This document shows, in pieces, positions 12,810 to 25,099 of a DNA stretch of 64,000 nt. Position 1 is the first letter of the stretch. Every line of letters starts with the position of its first letter. The notes below the pieces were generated by a model, which did no database searches, was not told the origin of the DNA, and saw only the letters and a program-made list of their open reading frames with translations. A program made the position numbers and the translations under genes. Source of the DNA: Cordilura impudica (taxonomy: Eukaryota; Arthropoda; Insecta; Diptera; Scathophagidae); contig OY821521.1 in assembly GCA_963682025.1 (NCBI GenBank), positions 192,927,575 to 192,991,574 on the forward strand, in the 5' to 3' direction.

Positions 12810-13159
12810 ATGATAATTATGAAATAAATCAAGTTAAAAATGATTAAATGAGATCTTACGATTTAAAGAAACAAAAACGCCTAACAATTGATTTTTAATT
12901 GTTTTCAAATATATTTTTGTAATGTTTTTTTGTTATTATTTTTTTATTTATTTTAAAAATATTTTACAAAGATTAATTTATAAAACACATATAGGAAATT
13001 AGTGTGGGCTACTGGGCCATGACACTTTTTTTTATTTTTGTTATATTCATCAATAAAAAATATAATGTTTCTAACGTGAATTTTTTGAGTTAAATTTATG
13101 GAATTATTCAATATGAAAAAAAAAACTGATTTTAATTTAAAATTTTATTAATATGAATA

Positions 13160-13770
13160 GGGGAAGAGGTTGGGTTGTGGCCATGGTTCGGTTGTGGCCA
13201 CCCCAGCGTATCTTTTGACCTAAAGCATATGTGTTTTTCTTGCAAAAGTCATTTGTGTGTCATGGCAGCACGTTCTTTTTGTACCGAGTACCGAAACGGG
13301 CAGACGCGTCTGCTTTGTGCTAGGAACAAATTTATTTTTCTGTGCTTGAAAAAGACCAATAATACAAATTTACCTCCTTTCAATAGAGTTAGAAATCGAA
13401 GTGAATCAATCAAAAATGTGAGTGCAATGCATTTTTATTCAGTATAATTATTATACTTTGTGAGTAAATATCGATTGCAACCAATATGTTGACACCAAAA
13501 AAAATTTTCACGACATCTCAAGATGGCTGCAAAATTGGGTTGTGGCCACTGAAATTGGTTGGGTTGTGGCCAGCTTTTTTTTTTTTAATGGTGAATATCG
13601 TCGTAGATGTCAAAATAACTACCCAGTAAGCAATATAACACATATAAGCAATAATAACTCCATCAATTGTTTCGGATGCGATCGGCCCGTTCCTTTGAAG
13701 TGTGCTGGCACACGAGCCAGCTGCTTCAAACGCGAAAATTGTGATTCGGAAGACGAATAATGCCATTTAT
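13160..13770. other. GGTTGTGGCCA-repeat region with short open frames
   Basis: The motif GGTTGTGGCCA occurs at about 13173, 13190, 13541 and 13563, and a related GGGTGGCCAC near 13904. The enclosed plus-strand frame 13542-13760 ends NCFGCDRPVPLKCAGTRASC then FKRENCDSEDE, a Cys-rich acidic tail that looks protein-derived. The spaced GGCCA motifs may be sub-terminal repeats of a decayed transposon. Class unknown. Confidence 0.3.
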
Positions 13771-15415
13771 TTATCATTTTTATTTTTTATTTACTTTTAA
13801 GTTTTTCTCAATAATAATGCCAATGAAGGCTTTGAAAATAAATAAACTTTAAGTTTTTCTATATTCGTAGTGGTTTTTCTTCATATTTTCCAAGGTTTCG
13901 AAGGGTGGCCACTTCACAAAATTTAGAAAAAAAAATTTCCATTTGACGAAATTGATTTAGTTCCTTCACCAGCAGTTAGCCACGGTCTCTAGCTTTCCAT
14001 AGATACACAGTTTTCTTTTTTCGTTAATGTCTATTTGGTGTAAGTGAAATTGAATGAATAACATTAAATTTAAATTTACTTTATGTTCTTTTCGAAATAA
14101 TTTATTTCACAATAATTCCCATAAACATCAAAAACATATGTTGTTTGTATACCAAATTGGTATTCACCGCAGTAATTTTGTAAAAATATGGCAACATTAA
14201 AGAGAGAACATGGGAAAATCTACAATGAAAATAAAAAATATATATTTTATGTCAGTTCAATATGAAAAGCATTGCATCGTTCTTATTGTGTTTATACTTT
14301 GAGGTGAAGTTTAATTAATTACAAAAAATCTTTAAATTTCAGCTTTCAAAAAAAAAACTTAAATCTCATAGAATTCTTCCGTAATAGTACACTGAAAATA
14401 ATGAAATCAAAGTTTCAAAAAAAAAAAAAAAATAAATAAAAAAATGATGTAGTAACTTGAAGAGTTCTCGTGTTAACAGATCAGTTTATACGCAAAAAAA
14501 AATTTCACATTATAAGCGGGTAATCTGATAACAAAATTTGATCATTCTGGTGTGTAAACAAACGTTGTATAGGTATTTTATGAAAACATTAAAAAGTCAC
14601 GAAAATTATGGTGGTATCACTTAAAAGTTACCTATGTATGTATATGTAATGAATGTTATGAATACAAAAAACTATTAAACGCTGTCGTGTTTGACGGTAA
14701 ATACTTATGCATGTAAATGTTGGTAATTTTTAATCAATTGCTGCATTTCTCTGATTTGTCATTTAAATATTTACTCTGATAACTATTAAACCGAATTGTT
14801 CTGGCATTTCCTGTGTTTATCCGGAAATAAACATAACACCCATTAATACAAAAAATCATTAATAAACAAAATACCATATGTTAGTTCTCAAATATATAAT
14901 TTTTATTTTTTGTTGTAGCTTTTACAAACTTTAAAAACTGGCCTAACTCGCACTTAGTTATTTATTGACATTGACCTGTATTTGTAAAATTGTCATTATA
15001 CATTTAATTTTTAAACTTCTATGTTCATAAACTTTGTTTTTCCTGTAGTTTCTAAACTAAGTACTCTACATATCATCTGCACAAGTACTTTGTTTGTCGA
15101 ATACGAGTAAATATATGTTATCTAATTTCCTTTAGTTTATGTGCGGCATTAATACTTGTCTCATTTGTAATACAATTCATAAAATGACTAATTTATTTAC
15201 TATAATTTGTTGCTTTAATATAATTATTTATGCATTAAATTAAAACTATGAATTACAAAATAAAAGAAAAGAAAACATCGCAACGATTACTCATAGTACG
15301 CCTCTTTGGAGTGTAACAAAATTGCCAGATATGAGGAATTTTTGTTTAATAAATGGGAATCTTTTGGTAAAGTTTTTGTTTTTAATTGTGGATAATGTGG
15401 TGATTTTATTATTTT
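13771..15415. other. AT-rich non-coding stretch, nothing recognised
   Basis: A-runs, for example at 14419-14443, and short open frames only; no repeat family or gene was identified. Confidence 0.3.
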
Positions 15416-16163
15416 TATACCCTATACCACTATGTGGTTTGGGTATAATGACTTTGTGCTGCTGTTTGTAACAACCAAAAATATTTGACCTAGACCCATC
15501 TTTAATTATACCGATCGAATCAGAATCACTTTCTGAGTTGATTTAACAATGTCCGTCCGTGCGTCCGTCCGTCTGTGTGTCCATGTAAAGCTTGTAATCA
15601 AACTGCAGGTCGCAAATATGAATATATATTGATGAAATTTGGTATATAAGCTTTTATCGGCCATGGGATGAACGCTATTGAAATCGGTGAGAATCGGTCC
15701 ATGTTCAGACCTAGCCCCCATACAAATTACCCATATGAAATCGACATAAATTGTCATAAGATCCAAATTGTCATATAGATCTTACTCAAATTGGGTTTTT
15801 ATGCCTTCATTACATCCACTAATGAGTAGTCCAAAAATGCTCCCTTTGACCCCATATAGAGCTGCTTCCCGATCTTCACTTAAATCTATTAAAAACAAAA
15901 ATATTGCACTGATTCTTCTCAAATTTTGTTTGTATATATTTTTGCAAAATACAAGAGAATTTACCAAACATGATCAGGATCGGTCCATTTTTGGACTTAG
16001 TCCCTTCATATCTGCAGCCAAAAAAATTAATAAAAATCCCACTCAAATTTGGTTTTTGCTTATTTTCAATGTCCAGTTAGTTGGGCCTAAGAGATAGGGT
16101 TTCTAAACGCATGGTATAGGGTATCGTATAGTCGGTCTAGACCGACTATAATTTTCTTACTTG
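15416..16163 (-). repeat. Dispersed repeat, copy 2 (full length)
   Basis: Reverse copy, from TTATACCCTATACCACTATG to CCGACTATAATTTTCTTACT then TG. It is well preserved and close to copies 1, 5 and 11, with a small internal deletion near 16005-16015. The flanks TTATTATTT (left) and TTATTATTT (right of the CTTG end) could be a target duplication, but the region is too AT-rich to be sure. Confidence 0.85.
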
Positions 16164-16407
16164 TTATTATTTATATATATATCATAAAACTGCATTAAAA
16201 AGTCTCTCATTAATAGTGTCAATTTAACTTTTGTTAATTGCAGGAAACTTATATTTATAGTTGTCAATCGCACTTTGTGTCATGGAAAGGTGCCGGTTAA
16301 TATTTATGACATGACTATGAATTTAAACTAACCCGTAAATTATTACTTAAGATCAGGGGAAATAAAAAACATTGTTCATCAAAAGTTTCTTTGAGTAAAT
16401 TAATTGT

Positions 16408-17000
16408 TGCGTTCGCTGTGTGGCACAGGTCAGCAAGATTAATGCTAGCTAGTTGAGGTATGAAAAACTTTTAATCATTTCTCTATACCGTTCACCATTA
16501 ACAGTAACATTCTGCCGATCATCGTTTTTGAAGACATATAGACCAATGACACCGCTGCCCCATAAAGCGTATCAAACATTAATTTTCTATGGATGTAATG
16601 ATATTTGGATTATCTTCACTCCAAATGCGACAATTTTGCTTATTTACGTGCCCATCATTTAATAAAAAATTAACTTCATCGCTGAACAAAATTTTGTATG
16701 GAAAATCAAAATCAATATTAATTGGTGCTTCAGTCAGTCAATTGGCCGAGTTGGCGGCATACGGAAAAACTTCCATAAAGTGAATGGACACATCCTCATT
16801 TGCTGAGAACAGGGCCGCTCTTTGCTGTACAGCGGCTACAGATTGTTCGGTGAGCATTGTTTCGCATCTTACGGGATGCACATTATCATTAAGAGTAAGC
16901 GATCCATAGTTATTCGAATTAGCCGCTCTACCATAAAAATGAAATGTCCGATAAGTTTGACATAACAGAATAATTTCAATGGAAAATTTCAACAATTTGC
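16408..17000 (-). pseudogene. IS630/Tc1-type transposase relic, fragment A
   Basis: Minus-strand translation gives, in order, MLTEQSVAAVQQRAALFSA and NEDVSIHFMEVFPYAANSAN at 16738-16870. Next come PYKILFSDEVNFLLNDGHVN and KQNCRIWSEDNP at about 16600-16720, then FMGQRCHWSICLQK, FFIPQLASINLADL and CHTANAT. This is the common insect family whose intact members read SDEAHFWLNGYVNKQNCRIW and WFQQDGATCHTA. The first catalytic Asp (SDE) is present. The region of the second Asp is damaged (DGAT lost) and the frame is broken. A second scrap of the same family lies at 20146-20376. Confidence 0.75.
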
Positions 17001-17225
17001 AAGTGTTGCCAAACTAAACAAAAATCAACTATCAGCTGTTAATCCATTGGCAAATAAAGCAGAGTTACCAGCTCAAAGTTGTGAACCTCTAAAATAAGCC
17101 CCCCTTAAAAATAACTTACATTTTGAAAATTTCTAAAATTATTTTTTCAAAGGAGTTAATCAAGACGTCAGAGTATAAACATAATCTAAGCGGTACGAAA
17201 TATTATAAACTGAACCACGATAGCT

Positions 17226-17479
17226 ACAATTTTTGATGTGTAAACATCTATACGCGCAGGGGGGTGAATTTCTATTTCACAATACAATCACAAAAACAGC
17301 GTACATGTGAGAGTCACATCTTACGCGTAAGATGTGACCATTAAGACAAATCGGTATGACTTATGATTGTTTGGTGAAAATATTATTATATGAAATAACC
17401 TTTTTGTCGCTGTTTTCTGCATTTTATTTATTACCAGATGTTTACACATCTCCCCTCCCCTGTGATCGGACTCACATGA
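17226..17479. repeat. Short element with GATGTGTAAACATCT-type ends and a perfect palindrome
   Basis: The left end has GATGTGTAAACATCT at 17235. The right end is the inverted AGATGTTTACACATCT at 17436 followed by CCCCTGTGATCGGACTCACA. The right part is the reverse of the boundary sequence at 27341-27378 and 54844-54880, so all three belong to one family. Between them lies a perfect 26-bp palindrome centred on TTACGCGTAA (17313-17338). Confidence 0.55.
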
Positions 17480-18180
17480 TTTTTTTTTTCATACAGATTA
17501 GGAGGGCGTATAACCAAAACCGTTGTTTTTTTATTTATTTTTGCAACTTAAAATAAATTTATAGCCCAAAAAATTTTTAAGGACTTTTTCGCAGAAATCG
17601 ATTTTATTCATAAAATTTGAGTATGAAAATTATCTTTTGTTATTTCTCTTATGTCATGCTTTATCTTAAAGTAAGAATACCAAGCCTACTAATAAAAATT
17701 ATCTACTGTAATTATTAGTTTAAGGGGAGCTTAGATGACCTCAATAACTCAATGAAATATGCAATATATCTGCAAAAAATTATATCCGTTAGATAGGCCT
17801 TCAAAACACCTGTTAAAGTTAATATAGGAGAAGTATTAAAAATAATTGAAAAAAAATAAAACAAAATCATTTTTTATCCCATTTCATTACTCCAAAATAT
17901 GGGATGTGTACCAAAATATGCAAATTTCATGATGGTGTTCAAATGATAGGCACATATTTGAAAGACTTATCTAACGCATTTAATTTTACGTCAAAATAAT
18001 GCGAATTTCTCGTTTAATTGAGGTTTGAACTTGGGAAACACTTAATCATCAAAGTGTCCCTAAAACTAGTAACTATTACCCCGGATAGTTTTTATTAGTA
18101 TTCTAGTACTCTTCAGAAGTGATTTATATGGTTTTGTGAAAATAATGCACCAGGGGCAAATTATGTTTAATAACCTAATA
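17480..18180. other. AT-rich non-coding stretch, nothing recognised
   Basis: No repeat family or gene identified. Confidence 0.3.
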
Positions 18181-18182
18181 AT

Positions 18183-18738
18183 ACCCTCCACACCTGTATG
18201 CAGTGGGGATATATAAGTTTGTCATTCCATTTGTAATAATTAGAGAAAAAAAATATGGACCCCCATAAAATATATATATTCTTGTCCGTCTGCACTCAAG
18301 AGGACAATTGTGTTGCTCCGTTGCTATTTAAAATCATCAAAATTGGTTCCAAAATGATTTTTCTTGTTACCGATGATTTGTTAAACAGTTTTCTCCCGAT
18401 TTTGACTAAGCGTATTTCTTTTTAGCTGTCCACCAGATTTACAGCTTTGCACCGTCTGCAACATTTTTTTGGAGTAAAATGCATTTAAAGTTGCTACTAA
18501 CACATACACAAAATTATGCACACACACATAGAGTGTTTATTAAATTTGTTAATATGTTTGTAAAAAAAATGAGTTTGTTTTCTTCATTCACAATAATAAT
18601 TGTGATGAATTGAAAAATAGTTTTGGATAAATAGTGTTGAATTGAAAAATAATTTTGTAAATTTTCTTATAAACTATTAAATGAAAAAATAAAATTTCCT
18701 AGTTTTTGCACTCGAATTTCGAGGCTGGAATCTGCCAG
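18183..18738 (+). mobile_element. Helitron/DINE-like element, copy 1
   Basis: It shares with 19078-19948 the segments TTGTTACCGATG, CAGATTTACAG, TTTATTAAATTTGTTAAT and a common end. The end consists of a hairpin CTCGAATTTCGAG (18711-18723), an 11-nt spacer and CCAG|TT. The sister copy has CTAG|T there. A hairpin about 10 nt before CTRR followed by T is the known 3' signature of Helitrons. The 5' end is set only approximately at the ACCCTCCACACCTGTATG segment. Confidence 0.5.
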
Positions 18739-19077
18739 TTGTTATTATTATTATAATATTTGTTTCTTGTTCTTGTGTGTGATAGCTGTAATTGTTCTTG
18801 TTGTTGTGGTAGTTGTGTTTGTAGCATTTGCTTTATTAGTGTAAAGGTTTAAAGCGCCGCCGGCGCCAAGACGTACTTTAAATTGTCATAGACAAATATC
18901 TGTTTTTTTTTTTTATTGTATTAGGGTTTAGACGATTTGTTTTCTCGTTTACCTCTGATCCTGTAATGAAAAGCTTACTCAAATAACAGAATAATGCAAT
19001 TTTACAGGTAGAGGTCAATTTTTGGCTTTATAAAAAATAATAAATTATAATAAATCTATAATATTAATAGGGTAGGC

Positions 19078-19948
19078 GATTTTTTGTTACCGATGTATGT
19101 TTCACAGTTTTACCCCGATTTTGACAAAAATTTATCATTTGAAAGGTATTTCGTTTTAGCTGTTACCCAGATTTACAGATTTTCATCGTCTGGAATATTT
19201 TTTTTGGACTTAAAATTAAAATTATACAATGCTATGTGTGTGTTTATTAAATTTGTTAATGTGTTTGTGTTAATCTGTTCCCAGTATGCATTGAAATATT
19301 ATTTCTCCAATGTGGAGAAAAGTTAAGTTCTCAAATTGATGTCCAATGTAATTCTCAACTTGAGTTGAACAATTTTTCTCCTTGTTTGCTTTCAACTTGA
19401 CATCAAGTTGAGCCTTAACATTTTTTCCAATCTTTGAGAAATATTTTAACTCTCAATTGGATATCCAACACTTTTCTCCACTTGAGACCAAACATTTTTT
19501 TCAACTTGAATACGATTTGTGTTAAGTTTGAGATATTATTTAAATATGTCATAAATAATAAATTAAATTAAAAAATGCCAAAAAAGTACAAATAATTAAT
19601 TGATATATTTTAAAATTTGAAAATTTCTTTGCTATCAAGTTGAGAATCACAAATTTTTCAATTTGATAATTAAGAAAATCACCATATAAAAAATGTGCCT
19701 TTTAAGTTGAGAAGACTATAATCGGACTATTGAGGTGCATTTGAGAATTAACGTTGGAGATTTGAGAAATATATTTGATCTCAACTGCACCTCAAGTTGA
19801 TAGCAAACAAAAATGTTTATTGGGTTGAGTTTGTTTTCTTAATTTAAAATGAGTTGAATTGTGAAGCATACCTTTAGGGTCTTTATTAAATCAAAAATTA
19901 AAATTTCCTAGAATTTGCACTTGAATTTCGAGTGCTGGAATCTGCTAG
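19078..19948 (+). mobile_element. Helitron/DINE-like element, copy 2, with a nested insertion
   Basis: It matches copy 1 at 19084-19280 and 19840-19948. It ends ACTTGAATTTCGAGT (hairpin), an 11-nt spacer and CTAG|TT at 19945-19948. About 19283-19838 is extra: a segment made of internally repeated, mutually inverted TCTCAACTTGAG-type motifs, not present in copy 1 and probably a separate nested element. Confidence 0.5.
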
Positions 19949-20145
19949 TTATAACAAATACTGGTAAAATAAAAACAATTAACTATAAATTGAAATGGTA
20001 TTAGAACTTAAAGGTTACGTAACTGCATTATAATTATAACCGCACCCAACATTGGTTATAATTTTAAGTTTAAGAATAAATCAATTTCATGAAAAAATAA
20101 AAATAAAAGTTTTTGCTCGAAAGCTCAAGTACAAATGTCCTCCAG

Positions 20146-20376
20146 TCACAATTCATCAATTTGCCGCAATAAAATCTCATTGTTCATGGTTATGTATCGC
20201 TCACTAGTGGCAGTAACCGTGCTACCACAGCGTCCTCGAAAAGATAAAGTCCGATGACATAATGGCTCTTCGTGAATGATACGTAGATTATCAGTGCGGC
20301 AGAAGTGGAAAATTTGTTTGTTTACGTTTCTGTCTGTCCGCTTTCTTGAGAAGCATCGCGTTCCTTGACTTGCCAA
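20146..20376 (-). pseudogene. IS630/Tc1-type transposase relic, fragment B
   Basis: A 76-codon minus-strand frame containing NVNKQIFHFCRTDNLRIIHE, EPLCHRTL, and then GSTVTATSERYITMNNEILL with RQIDEL. In intact members of this family the matching string is HVNKQN, RVIHE, PLHP, then TVTVTSERYITMINEFLLPQ. It is the same family as 16408-17000 but covers the segment between the first and second catalytic Asp. A stop follows RQIDEL. Confidence 0.7.
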
Positions 20377-20399
20377 CGTATATTCTGCATCTGTTCACT

Positions 20400-21179
20400 T
20401 CACAAATAAAAAAATAAAACTGTCATTTGTCAAACTTGTAGCATCTCCACTCTGCATAAAGATTGATTTTAAATCAAAGATTTAATATACAAAGAAAATT
20501 CTATTGGGATTTTACTAAATAAAATGATTACAATCAATCCATTTATTCTGGCAACACTCTAGCGTAAAGAAAATCATTAACTTGTGTGAGTGTACGCTAA
20601 ATTGGTTTTAGTATAAAAATCAACATCATCATACTCAAACAACTTCCGTTGAACAAGTTTTTCTTTAAAGTTGTTTTTTCTTATACGTTTTTTTCGTCTT
20701 TTCTCCTTCTTGTTGTATAGTCGTATATTTCTTCATCTTCGACAATAATCATTATGTTGTTTCTTGACGTTACACGTAAAAAATAACAAGACCGAAAAAA
20801 AAGCAACACAACATATTGAAAATTTCTCAAGTGTTACTTTTCAGTCTGGTTGTTGTTTGTTTGATTTTTACACCATACTGTATAGTGTTGTTTAGTTTGT
20901 TAGTACACTCAACAAAATAGTTATGTTATGCAAGACTTCAGACAGTATTTAGGTAATATGTGATATTTTGTACTAAACAAAGTAAAATATTTGAGTATTT
21001 TAGATTACATATTTTATTTAATTATATACTTAAGTTTCTTATTGTTTAGGTAAATGATACAATTTTTGTTAAAAAAAAATAATTGTAAAACAAAATTATT
21101 TAAATACTGTTTTAGAAAAAATTAATATCATCAATCATAATTTCAGTAGTATAATACATATTTCAAACCCAAAATATTT
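20400..21179. other. AT-rich non-coding stretch, nothing recognised
   Basis: No repeat family or gene identified. Confidence 0.3.
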
Positions 21180-23860
21180 AATATTTATTTTCGAATATTT
21201 GACAAACCAGTTTTTTTGGGCAGTCTTAATATTTAATAAGAAAAGTAACGGTTAACCCTCAAAAAATTGACGTATCGAATAAATTTTTTTTGGACAAGTA
21301 TTAACAATTATTTTCACCCCTGTTCTTGAAACCACTATCACAAAAAAAAACTCGTAAATGAAAAAATTCTTAAATCTACGAGTTTTTTGCTGTTCTCTAA
21401 TTTCAATAAGAATATTTTTTCTCGCGTTAATTAACATAGAAAAGGCTTTGTGAAATCAAAACAAATGCCCTTTTTTTCTACTAAGCAGGTCTTAAGAGAT
21501 AAAAAAAACTAATTGATATTTAAACTCTAACATGTTTTTTATTGAACCTTGTCATTATTTTAAAAAATTAAGCATTAATTTTATGAAAAAAAAAACGATT
21601 TTAAAAAACGACTACATTTTGCGCTGATTTAAAAAAAAAAACTCGTAATAAGTGGTCGATGTTAATAAAACACACTTTTTGCGATGATGCTGTTCTATAA
21701 CTATAATAAAAAGTTTTTATTTACACAATCTATTTTCCATTATAATTTTTTCAATTATAACATAGATTCTTTATGCACTAATTATTGCAAATAAAGGAAT
21801 TAACAAAAAATTTTTTCATCAAATCACATATTTTTATTTTTTTTGCATATGTTCGAAACAGTAGTGATGCCAGTCAAATCCAATTTATTTGAATATCGAA
21901 ATTTTTTTTGGTGATGCCTAACTTTTTAAAAATAGAAAAGAATAAAATTGAAGAACAAAAACAATTAAATGAACAAATAAGTTGTTATTTTAAATGAAAA
22001 TATTTTTCTTTATACTTTTTCTATAAACTTGAAAAAAACATGCACAAAATACTTAAAAGCTTTTTGTGAAACTGAATAAAGAACCATATGGCACCTCGGT
22101 TTCTATATAACATATGGTTCTTAACTCAAACATATATTTCCATTAAATAAATAAAAAAAGTGGTTTCAAGAAACCCAAAATTTCAATTTCATGTGATTTT
22201 AAATTCACTCTTATTCAAATAACAACGTGTCAAGAACAGGGCTATTTGTTTTTGAATTATTGTCATTGCAGTTATCGAATATTCGGCAAACCTGGTTCTA
22301 CCGATTAACCGTTTTTTTTTTTTTTTTTAATTTTATACCTTCTAGCTATCTTCGAATTCAATAAGAAAGTTAACGGTTATCCAGTTTATAAATTTGGTTT
22401 TATTCGAATGCGGTTTTTTAAATAAATGATTTTTGAATAAACCGGAAACCAATATTTTTGAACAAGGATTTTGATTTTGGGTAATTTTTATTGCAAATAT
22501 TCGAAGGTTTGGAATAGTCTTTGTTTTTCGACAAGCCAGGTTTCTGTGATGCTTAACCGATTTTTTTGATAATTCAATATATTCATGCTGTCTTCGTATT
22601 TAATAAGAAAAGAGACGGTTAATCGATTTTGAAATTTCAGTTTTCGAACTCGGTTTCATAAAAAAAAAAAATTTTGCGAGTAAATCGGAAACCGATTTTT
22701 TGAAAAAGAATTGACAAAGATTTTCATTTTAGATTATTTTTTAATGCAATTATTCGAAGGTTTGGAATAATCTTTGTTTTCAAACATTCGACAAGCCGGG
22801 ATTTTGTGATGCTTAACCGGTCTTTAGATAATTCTTCTCGCTATCTTCGTATTTGATAAGAAAATCGGGTTTTAAATTTTGGTTTTATTCGAACTTGGGG
22901 TCTAAAAAAAATTTGAGTTTTCGAATAAACCGGAAGCCGATTTTTTTTTTTTTTTTTTTGAAACAGGATTAACAAAGATTTTGATTTTAGATTATTTTCA
23001 TTCCAAATGTTCGAATATTCTGGCTATCTTCGAATTCAATAAGAAAATAAACGGTTAAATTCGTTTTTATTCGAACTCGGTTTCTCAAAAAGTTATTTTT
23101 CAAATAAACTGAAGCCCAATGTTTTTGAATATAGATTTACAAGGATTTTAAGTATGAATTATTTTTATTGTAGTTATTCGAATACTTATTTTCGAATATT
23201 TGACAAACCTGTTTTTTTATCGGTTAACCGGTTTTTTTATAATTCGTTATTATTATTGTAGTTATTCGAAGGTTTCGAATAATATACATTTTCGAATATT
23301 CGACAAACCGGATTTTTGTACCGGTTTTTAATCTAGTTATATTCGTATTCAATAAGGAAATAAATGTTTAACTAGTTTTTAAATTCGATTCTATTCGAAT
23401 TCTGTTTCTCCAAAAATTATGTTTCGAATAACCAAACCCCATTTTTTTTTTTTTTTAACTAGGATTAATTTTTGAATAAACCGAAAAACAAATTTATATG
23501 ACCAAGGATTTACAAGGATTTCAAGTGTGAATTATTTTTATTGTAGTTATCATATAATATTTATTTCGAATATTCGACAAACCTGTTTTTTGTGCTAGTT
23601 AAACGGGTTTTGAATAAATTTGATATTTTCTAAATCTCATCGTATTCAATAAGAAAATAAACATTTAACCAGTTTTTTATTTTGGGATTTATTGGAATTG
23701 AAACGTGTCGGAAATAAACGTTTAACCAGTTTTTAAATTTCGGATTTATTCGTACTAAGTGTCTCAAAATAATTGTTTTTCGAATAACCGAAAACCAAAT
23801 TTTTTTGAAAAAGGATTAACAAGGATTTTGGTTTTAAATAGTGATCAAACTGATTTCTTT
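21180..23860. repeat. Degenerate tandem array, units of about 255 bp
   Basis: A recurring unit contains TTCGAATATTCGACAAACC, then AACCG followed by a T run, then TTCGTATTCAATAAGAAAAT, CGGTTAACC, GGTTTTATTCGAACTCGG and GAATAAACCGAAAACC. The GACAAACC-type motif falls near 21201, 22286, 22530, 22791, 23201, 23311 and 23575, mostly 244-264 bp apart. The left copy is separated by unrelated sequence, and some units are shortened. Strand symmetry (many TTCGAA palindromes) is notable. Confidence 0.65.
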
Positions 23861-25099
23861 TTCTTTTAGTTACATACTATTTCAACTTTTTCGCTGTGTG
23901 TATGGTAAAGTATCTTGAAGAGTGAGCTTTATCCAGTATGTATGCTTGTAACCCAATTAAATGTTCATGTATAGGCTTATCAAACTATTATAAAAAAACG
24001 TCTCATTTTTTCTTATTTTAATTCTTTTCAATATGGAATCAACAACATATTGAGAGGTATCAAAATCAAGCAACCTTATAAGTTGATTTTGAGCCACAAT
24101 ACCAATGAACTAAAGACAGATAGATAGATAGACAGACGCACAAACGTATAGGTGGAACAGACAGACAGACAAACAACCACTGACAAAGACCTGTTTTTTT
24201 TATGTTGTTACTATATTTAAATGCAAATTATGTTTACTTGTGTTAGACATGTACTACGAGTATTTAAGTTGATGTTTGAAGCAACTTAAAATAATAGACA
24301 CAATTTTTTTTTCATATAGATATAAGAACATTTCTATAAGCTTTTGCCGTTATGTGGTTTAGGTTTATTTTTGCGCTATTAGAAATATTAACTTCATTTG
24401 ATATAATTAAGTCTTAGTAACGGTTTATAAGTTTTAAATATGTACATCTTGATTAATTATGACTTAAAAGCCTTTGGTCACATATAGGCTTGACAAGAGT
24501 TGATCATTTGTCAAAAATGTTCCAATCAAGCTTAACTTAAGCATAACAAAGTTGCCAACTGTTAAAAATTGCAAAAAGTTTTACATATCGATTGTCACAA
24601 GTTGTCGGGTGGAAGACGAAAAACGTTTTAACTTTGCTAAAAATTAAGACAAAAGTAAATAAAAAAAAATATAGAATTTACTGTGGACGTAACAAAGGTT
24701 AATTACCTAATTTTTGGTTTTTTTTTTACTTTTATCTTGATTTTTAGCAAAGTTATAACATTTTTTTCATCTTTTAAAAAATCATTAACTAGTTACTACT
24801 TTAGTTGATCTTAATAATTTTACCGTTAACAAAATTTTATATATTTGAAACGATTGTCTCAGTTCAACTAAGATCAAGATAGTTGTAAATTTAATGAATT
24901 GCTTTTTATCAACTGTTTCTAATTTATTTTTTATTACTTTCAAATAAATAAATACAACCTTGATTAGAATCTTGATTAACTTTTTAATAAGTTTTTTACT
25001 CAATTCACTTAATTTTTATAGATTTATTCTAATTTTTATACATTTTGCGCAGCTTTGATTATATTCTTTTCATAAAAAAATTTTTAAATTTCGAATAAG
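23861..25099. other. AT-rich non-coding stretch with GATA/GACA microsatellite
   Basis: An (AGAT/AGAC)n tract lies at about 24115-24172. Otherwise no feature is seen. Confidence 0.4.
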
